DNA from: a bacterium
GTDB taxonomy: Bacteria; Babelota; Babeliae; Babelales; RVW-14
Assembly: GCA_023249935.1 (NCBI GenBank)
Contig: JAHFBQ010000043.1
Location: forward strand, 1-12,557
Length of the DNA: 12,557 bases
Direction: 5' to 3'
The notes under the pieces were generated by a model. The model saw only the letters and a program-made list of their open reading frames with translations, had not been told where the DNA came from and made no database searches. Each line of letters starts with the position of its first letter. The stretch's first letter is position 1. Positions 6,888 through 12,557 of the stretch are shown here, piece after piece. A program made the position numbers and the translations under genes.

Positions 6888-8183
6888 ATGATAGCTGTTT
6901 CTGATGTAGTGCTTGTTGTGCCGCTTGTATGCTTGGTGCTGGCAAGTATTCTTCTTACTTTTAAGACAAAATTTATTCAATTCCGTGCGGTGCCTCTTAT
7001 GATCCGCATGATTATTAAGAGTTTGCGAGCTGGTGATGGTGCCGAGCAAGGTAATGCCATCCCGCCACATAGGGCTCTACTTACAGCCATGTCAACTACG
7101 GTGGGGATTGGTAACATCGTTGGTCCAGCCATTGCAGTGCGGCTTGGTGGGCCTGGCGCATTGCTAGGGTTTTTATTGGCAGTAATTTTCGGTGGTGCCA
7201 CTACCTTTAGCGAAGTGCTTTTTGCCATGCGTTATCGCTCGCGCAATGCTGATGGTAGCTATGCTGGTGGGCCAATGCAATATCTTAGAGAGGCGTTTGG
7301 TCGTTGGGCTGGAGTGTTGTATGCCATTTTTGCGGCGGCATTGCTTGTTGCGTGGTCGAGTAATCAATCCAATGTGCTTGCAGATATTTTGTTTCAATAT
7401 GGTGTGTCGAAGTACCTGTCTGCAATGGTTATAGCAATACTTGTTGTTGCCTATTTGATTGCCGGTATTAAATCTATTGGTAATCTTGCTGCAAAAATAG
7501 TACCAGCAAAATTTATTCTTTATTGCGGGGCATGTCTTTGGATTATTGGTTGTAACGTGGAACATTTGCCTGCAATTTTCAAATTAATTTTTACTTCCTT
7601 TTTAAATCCGCAAGCACTTGGTGGAGCTGTCGCAGGTTATTCTGTTCATCAAATGCTTCGTTGGGGATTTGCCAAAGGCATACAAGCAAGTGAGGCTGGC
7701 GTTGGTACCACTACGTTGCCACATGCGCAAAGCACATATCAAAATGCGTTTGAGCAAGGGGTTCTAGCGATGGCTAGTACCTATTCAGTTGCGTTTGTGT
7801 GTGCGCTGTCAGGACTTGTGACGTTGCTTACAGGTAGCTGGGCGGATAGCTCTATTCCATTGGGTATAAGTTTAATTGCGGTGCCATTCACGAAATATTT
7901 TAGCTTCGGAGTAGCAATTCTTGCGGTAATCTCGGTGTTGTCAGCATTTGGAACCATTGTTGGCAATGCTTACAATGGCAGTCGCTGTTTTCTATTTCTG
8001 ACCAATAATCGTTGGTTGCATAGTTATCATGTGGCGGTTGGTGCGTCGGTATTCTTGGGATCAATTTTTGCTGTAGAACTTGTTTGGTCGGTAACAGACT
8101 ATTTCATCATACCAGTCGCATTAACCAATATTGTTGGTGTGTTATATTTAACATTTCGTAAAAATGCATCGTTTAAAGATTGA
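6888..8183 (+). CDS. AGCS-family sodium:alanine/glycine symporter
   Basis: This inner-membrane symporter probably takes up alanine, glycine or a similar small amino acid with Na+. An in-frame GTG exists at 6879, but it forms part of the GGGAG Shine-Dalgarno (6875-6879). The ATG at 6888, 8 bases after it, is the better start, giving 431 residues, slightly short for AGCS proteins. Family motifs are TTVGIGNIVGPAIAVRLGGPGA (one continuous block near residues 67-88), AMRYRSRNADGSYAGGPMQYL in the loop after it, and KGIQASEAGVGTTTLPHA near residue 265, which corresponds to the usual Phe-Ser-Asn-Glu-Ala-Gly-x-Gly block with Gln-Ala-Ser in place of Phe-Ser-Asn. About 10-11 hydrophobic segments are visible. 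It follows the second permease by 30 bases and is the last gene before a strong hairpin, so it probably completes a three-transporter operon. Confidence 0.9.
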   Translation: MIAVSDVVLVVPLVCLVLASILLTFKTKFIQFRAVPLMIRMIIKSLRAGDGAEQGNAIPPHRALLTAMSTTVGIGNIVGPAIAVRLGGPGALLGFLLAVIFGGATTFSEVLFAMRYRSRNADGSYAGGPMQYLREAFGRWAGVLYAIFAAALLVAWSSNQSNVLADILFQYGVSKYLSAMVIAILVVAYLIAGIKSIGNLAAKIVPAKFILYCGACLWIIGCNVEHLPAIFKLIFTSFLNPQALGGAVAGYSVHQMLRWGFAKGIQASEAGVGTTTLPHAQSTYQNAFEQGVLAMASTYSVAFVCALSGLVTLLTGSWADSSIPLGISLIAVPFTKYFSFGVAILAVISVLSAFGTIVGNAYNGSRCFLFLTNNRWLHSYHVAVGASVFLGSIFAVELVWSVTDYFIIPVALTNIVGVLYLTFRKNASFKD

Positions 8184-8258
8184 CGGGTTAAATTTTTTTA
8201 GGCTACTCTACGAAAACGGTTGGGGTTATTTTTAGGGTAAAGGTAGAACACGGAGAGT

Positions 8259-8309
8259 ACGAGAGAAGCGGGCGGCTGGAATTTTCCAACCGCCCGCTTC
8301 TCTCGTTTT
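8259..8309 (+). terminator. Strong hairpin terminator between convergent operons
   Basis: Bases 8259-8275 and 8290-8306 form a perfect 17-bp inverted repeat rich in GC. After one mismatch, a further 4 bp (8277-8280 with 8285-8288) extend the stem around a small loop. On the plus strand the stem ends in TTTT (8306-8309), a short U tract 123 bases after the AGCS stop. On the minus strand no T run follows, although the stem may still act on the convergent transcript, whose gene stop is at 8317-8319. The rest of the gap (8184-8258) shows nothing recognisable. Confidence 0.8.
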
Positions 8310-8316
8310 AATAGGG

Positions 8317-9603
8317 CTAGTTAATGCAAGAACCGAGGCCTATGTAGCCAAGATCAATAGCATTAAGCAATGTTGCTGAATGCATGTTGATTATTGAGCT
8401 TCTTGGCATAGGATTGCGTAGCTGCTTGACGTACATTTTAAAATCAGGTGCAAAGCTTGCTACATCAATTCCCCAACCACCCCATTGTAAAGGCATGCAA
8501 ATATAAGCTAGTTCATTGAATGAAATTAACATGACTTCATTTGGTTTGAGATTGAAATCGTTTTGGTTGCAGAATCGGCGTTTGAGGGTATAGTTCCCAA
8601 CTTTCTGTAAATCACTATTAAGGATGTCCCATTCAACTTCGCATTCATCAAGAACAATGGTTTGTTTGTTTGATAAGGTTGTTTGAAATTGTTTCCCTGT
8701 GCGAGTAAGTGACTTTCTAACCATGACAAGCTTGGTATCTTTAAGGTTAAATACAATTCTATCTTCTATGTTGCCAGCTAATAAGTATTCCCAATCATTG
8801 GTGTAGTAGGCTGGCTGAGTTGGTAGTTGTGGGTCGATATTAATAATGTTATACACGCCATTTTTTATGAGTTGGAAAATGTCGCTACCGCCTGCTATAT
8901 AAACAACAGTTTTACCATTGGCAGCTTCTTGAGCAAGATTTGTTAGAGAATTTTGATGCCAATTTTTCCAACCGTGTCCAGCAAGCTTTTGCCAAATGAC
9001 TGCATACAAATAACGTAAAATTTGGTGCTTGCTGCTATCAACCATCATGCGTTGCGATATTGTTGGAAATTCTGAGCCAAAGAGCCATTCTACATAACGA
9101 TTTGCAAGATTAGACATTAATTCAGATTTTCGAACGTCGTTTTGGCCTGAAAAGAATAATTGTGTTGCAGCATTAAACTGATCGACAAGGCCATCAGTTC
9201 CCTTGGTATCGTTTGGAGTAAAAAGCCCTAGGCTATGAAAAAAATTAAGTAATGATGCGATATCATTATCTGCAAGTTGATACATAGTACTAAGATTGGT
9301 GCCGAATTGGTTATTTATTGGCCAGGTTAGCTGGTAACCGTTTGATGTAATGCAATTGCCAGTTAGGGCTTTAAGGAATGTTGATTGCTTGTTAAGTGTT
9401 TGTAGTTGCATTTCATAGGAAGCTCTAAAGTCTTGAACAAATTGCTCATTAACTGAGCTGTCTAAATTACCGAATGTGCAATCAGGGATAATTTGTTGGA
9501 TCATAATCCAACGCTTAAACACTTCGGCAGCATCTTTTACTACTGCACCGTGAGCTAGCGTAGAAGTAAGAATCAAAAGCGCGATGGCTAAAAATTTTTT
9601 CAT
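8317..9603 (-). CDS. Exported protein of unknown function, tandem paralogue 2, Rossmann-like core
   Basis: I do not recognise this 428-residue protein. It has a clear signal peptide (MKKFLAIALLILTSTLAHGA), so it is periplasmic, outer-membrane associated or secreted. An N-terminal, probably helical region (about 24-215) starts with AEVFKRWIMIQQI and ends with HGWKNWH (210-216). Then comes a strand-glycine-helix-strand pattern: VVYIAGGSDIFQLIKNGVYN, then INIDPQLPTQ (233-264). The Gly-Gly after the first strand and Asp257 at the end of the second resemble motifs I and II of class I SAM-dependent methyltransferases, but this is only a pattern match. The C-terminal part has GGWGID and YVKQLRNP (376-398). 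The ATG at 9601-9603 has GAGGAG 5 bases upstream. It lies 15 bases after the upstream paralogue (9619-10920), with which it shares all these blocks, and ends facing the hairpin at 8259-8306. Confidence 0.85.
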   Translation of the reverse strand: MKKFLAIALLILTSTLAHGAVVKDAAEVFKRWIMIQQIIPDCTFGNLDSSVNEQFVQDFRASYEMQLQTLNKQSTFLKALTGNCITSNGYQLTWPINNQFGTNLSTMYQLADNDIASLLNFFHSLGLFTPNDTKGTDGLVDQFNAATQLFFSGQNDVRKSELMSNLANRYVEWLFGSEFPTISQRMMVDSSKHQILRYLYAVIWQKLAGHGWKNWHQNSLTNLAQEAANGKTVVYIAGGSDIFQLIKNGVYNIINIDPQLPTQPAYYTNDWEYLLAGNIEDRIVFNLKDTKLVMVRKSLTRTGKQFQTTLSNKQTIVLDECEVEWDILNSDLQKVGNYTLKRRFCNQNDFNLKPNEVMLISFNELAYICMPLQWGGWGIDVASFAPDFKMYVKQLRNPMPRSSIINMHSATLLNAIDLGYIGLGSCIN

Positions 9604-9618
9604 GGTTGCTCCTCTGTC

Positions 9619-10920
9619 TTAGTTAGGATCTGATGCAAGATTGATGAACTTGAGATCGGCAAAGTTGGTGATCGATGCAATACGCAAATTATTCAAGAAG
9701 TCGAGATTAGCCGGTTTGCGCAGTTGCTTAATATGGCAGCTAAATGCTCGATCAAGGCTGTTTGGAGTGATTCCCCAGCCATCAAGCGTGCTTGGCAAGC
9801 CAAGGTAGATAAATTCATCATATGACATCAAAAATTCGTATGATGAATCAGGGACTAAGTCACTTTGTTGGGTAAAGCGGCGATCGAAGACAATAGTTCC
9901 TAGTTGTTCGTCTGTTTCTGCTTTGTATACCGTCCATGTTGTTATGATCTTCTTTAGTGGGGCGTACTGGCCGCCTGTTTTTGCGATAAAAATTTCACCA
10001 TCTTGTTGATTGGTTCGAACCAATTTAAGTTCTTGGTCGCCAAACATACCGATAATCTCATCATTAATATTGCCAGAAAGTAACCATTCCCAACCATTTG
10101 CATAGTATCGAGCTTGTGATGGAAGAAATGGATCAATGATAGTGATGTTATAAATGCCTTTGCAGAGCAGCGTGTATACGTCGTTGCCACCAGCTAAATA
10201 TTTGATGCGTTTTCCGGCCGCGGCAGCAGTTTGCAACGCTTTGATGCAGTCCGCATGCCACAGCTTCCATCCAGTGCCGATGATGTTATACCAGATGATG
10301 GTGTGTAACATGCGTGCAATGGAGTGGTGCTCAGCTTGTTGTAGCGTTGTTTGATAAAGTGGAAACGTTGGTGTTTGGTAGCAAAATTCTGTCAGCCTAT
10401 TTGCTAGTGCAATGCCAAATTCCTCATCTTGTCGAGGTGTCTTGGCGCAGACAAGTAAGCGAGTAAATGCTTTGTATTTTTCTACAGTGAAATTGAAGTT
10501 ACTGCTTTTATCTGTTGTTTCTGATGGATCTACGAAATTTACGGCTTGTAAGTAGTTGATAAATTGTGCCGGATTATTATCAAATAGGCTGAAGAGGGTT
10601 GCAATATTGTTGCGCATGGCATCAAGCATTGGAGGCTGAAAATTATAACCAGACGCATTGATTGCGTCACCAGTTATATGGGATAGCAGCGGTTGTAGCG
10701 TGCGTAAAAGCGGAAGATTAGATTCATAGTTTTTTTTGAAACGGGCGAGATAATCCTCGTTGAGAGATGGTATAAGGTCGCTCAGATTGCGGTCATTAAC
10801 TATATATTGAACCTTGACCCATTTTTCAAATATTTCCCCCGGTGTGAGCGTTGTTGCTTTGAGCGGTGATAACGAACAGCTCATGGCTGCTAAGAGAATT
10901 GGTTTTAGCAGTGATTTCAT
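9619..10920 (-). CDS. Exported protein of unknown function, tandem paralogue 1, Rossmann-like core
   Basis: This 433-residue exported protein is the first copy of a tandem pair and matches no family I can name. The signal peptide covers about residues 1-22 (MKSLLKPILLAAMSCSLSPL); Cys15 is not in a good lipobox. Shared blocks with the second copy are GEIFEKWVKVQYI near 28-40, SGYNF, TGWKLWH (216-222), the core RIKYLAGGNDVYTLLCKGIY then IIDPFLPSQARYY (238-273, Gly244-Gly245, Asp263), GWEWLLSGNINDEI, the FDRRF strand, and GWGI followed by HIKQLRKP (381-403). Both copies keep the glycine pair and the Asp-Pro, suggesting a retained ligand site like that of a methyltransferase or another nucleotide-binding Rossmann protein. 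The ATG at 10918-10920 follows a purine-rich AAGGAAGGGA. The 123-base gap after tyrS (10921-11043) is AT-rich with an A8 run and shows no convincing promoter or terminator, so read-through from tyrS is possible. Confidence 0.85.
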   Translation of the reverse strand: MKSLLKPILLAAMSCSLSPLKATTLTPGEIFEKWVKVQYIVNDRNLSDLIPSLNEDYLARFKKNYESNLPLLRTLQPLLSHITGDAINASGYNFQPPMLDAMRNNIATLFSLFDNNPAQFINYLQAVNFVDPSETTDKSSNFNFTVEKYKAFTRLLVCAKTPRQDEEFGIALANRLTEFCYQTPTFPLYQTTLQQAEHHSIARMLHTIIWYNIIGTGWKLWHADCIKALQTAAAAGKRIKYLAGGNDVYTLLCKGIYNITIIDPFLPSQARYYANGWEWLLSGNINDEIIGMFGDQELKLVRTNQQDGEIFIAKTGGQYAPLKKIITTWTVYKAETDEQLGTIVFDRRFTQQSDLVPDSSYEFLMSYDEFIYLGLPSTLDGWGITPNSLDRAFSCHIKQLRKPANLDFLNNLRIASITNFADLKFINLASDPN

Positions 10921-11043
10921 AGATACAATCCCTTCCTTTTTTTATTAGATACCAGTACTTTTTTATTTTCTATCATTCTCCAAAAAAAATAAATTTGAAA
11001 TCAGCGAGTGCGAGTGTCATGTAATTGAGTTTTAAAAATCTAT

Positions 11044-12240
11044 TTAAGACAGCTTATAGATTTTATGTTTTCCTGCTTTAAGAATCATCCCTGGCGTGCA
11101 TGTGAGAGTTGCTTTAAAATCGGTAATTGTAGCGCCATCAACGGATATTGCACCAGACTCAATGAGACGTTTGGCATCAGAAGAGCTGGCAACAGCATTG
11201 ATTGTTTTAAGAAGGTCAACAATCCAGCATGGTTGTGGCAGTGTTGCAATTACAGCAACTTCGGTTGCATGTGAGTAATCTTGTTTTTGAAACAAGCTTT
11301 CAAATTGTTGTCGAGCTTCCATTGCTTCAGCTGTACTCCAAAAGCGGCTTACAATCAGTTGAGCTAAGTCTTTTTTTGCCATCATTGGGTGAAGTGTACA
11401 ATCACTCACTTGTTGCTTCATAGCTGCGGCTTCGCGGTCAGTTTTTCCGCCAAGAAGTACGTAATATTTCCACATCAACTCGTCTGATATCGACATGAGT
11501 TTGCCAAACGCATCACTGGCCTTTTCCCATAAGCCAACATAATTACCAAGACTTTTGGACATTTTTTGTACGCCATCAAGTCCTTCAAGGATGGGGACGG
11601 TTATAATAACTTGTGGTTCTTGTCCGTACTGTTCTTGTAAAAATCTGCCCATCAAAAGATTAAATGTTTGATCGGTACCGCCAAGTTCTACATCAGCATG
11701 TAGCGCAACTGAATCATAGCCTTGCATGATTGGATAAAATAATTCATGGAAACCTATTGAAGTATTTTCAGTAAGTCGTTTTTGAAAATCCTCGCGCTCG
11801 ATGATGCGAGCCAGCGTTGTTTTTGCTGCAAGTTTAACAATGTCGGTAAAGGTTAAAGGCTTGAGCCATTCTGAGTTGTAGCGAATGATTGTTTTTTCCC
11901 GATCCAAAATTTTGCATACTTGTTCGAAGTAGGTCATGGCGTTATGTTTGATTTCTTCTTCTCTTAACGCTGGGCGTGTTTTTGATTTACCGGTTGGGTC
12001 GCCGATAAGGGCTGTAAAATCACCAATCAAGAAAATGACTTCATGTCCAAGATCTTGAAATTGACGCATTTTACCAAGTACTACGGCATGGCCAAGATGT
12101 AAATCCGGTGCTGTAGGGTCCATGCCGAGCTTAATTTTAAGTTTTTTCCCAGATGAAAGTTTTTTTACTAAATCGCTCTCCGGTAGTACCTGTGCGGTAC
12201 CGCTTTTGATGATTTCGAGCATTTCTTGAATTGTTTTCAT
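11044..12240 (-). CDS. tyrS: Tyrosyl-tRNA synthetase
   Basis: This class Ic aminoacyl-tRNA synthetase charges tRNA-Tyr with tyrosine in the cytoplasm. An in-frame TTG lies at 12246, but a GGA element stands 8 bases before the ATG at 12238-12240, giving 398 residues. The HIGH motif is HLGH (48-51) within MDPTAPDLHLGHAV. FLIGDFTALIGDPTGKS follows, then the tyrosine/ATP site YPIMQGYDS and GGTDQTFNLLMGR, and the KMSKS motif is exact at 226-230. The C-terminal 60 residues (from about 335, INAVASSSDAKRLIESGAIS onward) form an S4 RNA-binding domain. The Lys-Met-Ser-Lys-Ser form and the opening MDPTAPDLHLGH place it in the TyrZ-like bacterial subgroup rather than with E. coli TyrS, which has Lys-Phe-Gly-Lys-Thr. 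The upstream protease gene ends 15 bases before the ATG, so the two are probably cotranscribed. Confidence 0.97.
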   Translation of the reverse strand: MKTIQEMLEIIKSGTAQVLPESDLVKKLSSGKKLKIKLGMDPTAPDLHLGHAVVLGKMRQFQDLGHEVIFLIGDFTALIGDPTGKSKTRPALREEEIKHNAMTYFEQVCKILDREKTIIRYNSEWLKPLTFTDIVKLAAKTTLARIIEREDFQKRLTENTSIGFHELFYPIMQGYDSVALHADVELGGTDQTFNLLMGRFLQEQYGQEPQVIITVPILEGLDGVQKMSKSLGNYVGLWEKASDAFGKLMSISDELMWKYYVLLGGKTDREAAAMKQQVSDCTLHPMMAKKDLAQLIVSRFWSTAEAMEARQQFESLFQKQDYSHATEVAVIATLPQPCWIVDLLKTINAVASSSDAKRLIESGAISVDGATITDFKATLTCTPGMILKAGKHKIYKLS

Positions 12241-12255
12241 GATCAAATTCCAACT

Positions 12256-12557
12256 TTAGATAAAAACGAGACTTGCCAGAGAATTGTAGACCATCGAATA
12301 TAACGCATGGAGCGGTCCATTCAGTAATGGAAGAATTAAGAGTAGAAATACTAGAATTATGAGTAATGAATTTCGATAGATCCAATCGGCAGCATCAGGA
12401 GCTTTCTCACTTAAAAATACCATAAGAAGATGTCCTCCATCGAGAGGAGGAATTGGTAAAAAATTAAAAAGGCCGATAAAAATGTTTACCGATACACTTG
12501 CGTGTAAAAGCTGAATAAATGTTTTATTAAGCGCTACTGGAAACAGTGAGCTTGGGA
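12256..12557 (-). CDS. M50-family site-2 protease, C-terminal fragment (5' end off window)
   Basis: This is the last 99 residues of an intramembrane zinc metalloprotease, translated by hand from the right edge to TAA at 12256-12258. The diagnostic block is NIFIGLFNFLPIPPLDGGHL (fragment residues 24-43), where the aspartate of LDGGH is the third zinc ligand of site-2 proteases. A further hydrophobic helix (SLLIILVFLLLILPLL, about 63-78) and a short amphipathic end follow. The His-Glu-x-x-His active site should lie beyond base 12557. The Leu-Pro-Ile-Pro-Pro-Leu-Asp-Gly form and the short C-terminus look more like the small YwhC-like M50 proteins than RseP, but the fragment is too short to decide; RseP-like processing of anti-sigma factors or signal-peptide remnants remains possible. 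It leads directly into tyrS with a 15-base gap. Confidence 0.88.
   Translation of the reverse strand, partial: PSSLFPVALNKTFIQLLHASVSVNIFIGLFNFLPIPPLDGGHLLMVFLSEKAPDAADWIYRNSLLIILVFLLLILPLLNGPLHALYSMVYNSLASLVFI

Noticed and set aside
6672..7070. Minus-strand open frame antisense to the end of the second permease and start of the AGCS gene
   Set aside because: It lies opposite two well-supported genes. Its composition (rich in Lys, Arg, His, Asn, Thr) is that of antisense to membrane-protein codons, and it shows no motif.
9605..9635. The two exported proteins as a single gene split by a frameshift
   Set aside because: Each has its own signal peptide, Shine-Dalgarno and full set of shared blocks, so they are tandem paralogues and not halves of one gene.
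11000..11020. Short direct repeat GCGAGTGCGAGTG downstream of tyrS
   Set aside because: Two copies of six bases are expected by chance and form no hairpin with the nearby A8 run.

Overview
The window comes from a bacterium with a Gram-negative type envelope. It encodes a SurA-like periplasmic foldase, a lipoprotein foldase, UDP-ManNAcA synthesis and exported proteins. DNA is moderately AT-rich by eye and genes are packed tightly (gaps of 15-20 bases, one 7-base overlap). Three amino-acid transporters in a row and an exported family I cannot match suggest a nutrient-scavenging, possibly host-dependent lineage. A Dependentiae (TM6)-like organism is one guess, but nothing in the sequence proves it.

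Layout. (1) Positions 1-4059, minus strand, read right to left: a lipoprotein foldase, a SurA-like foldase, wecB and wecC (cut by the left edge). This looks like one envelope operon, with a strong terminator-like hairpin after the first gene. wecB carries a run of nine G (C on the coding strand), a candidate phase-variation switch. (2) Positions 4060-4293: a divergent control region with two candidate promoters that overlap face to face, and a terminator-like hairpin in the leader of the rightward operon. (3) Positions 4294-8183, plus strand: two related APC-superfamily amino-acid permeases that overlap by 7 bases, then an AGCS-family sodium:amino-acid symporter, closed by a very stable hairpin at 8259-8306. 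(4) Positions 8317-12557, minus strand, read right to left: the end of an M50 site-2 protease, tyrS, and a tandem pair of exported paralogues of unknown function.

How the genes work together. WecB converts UDP-GlcNAc to UDP-ManNAc and WecC oxidises it to UDP-ManNAcA, a precursor of surface polysaccharide. The two foldases probably help outer-membrane or exported proteins to fold. The plus-strand operon imports amino acids. The most novel element is the pair of exported proteins at 8317-10920, which share a conserved Rossmann-like core motif resembling class I methyltransferase motifs I and II. No RNA genes, insertion sequences or CRISPR arrays were seen, and no stretch of more than 300 bases lacks a gene.
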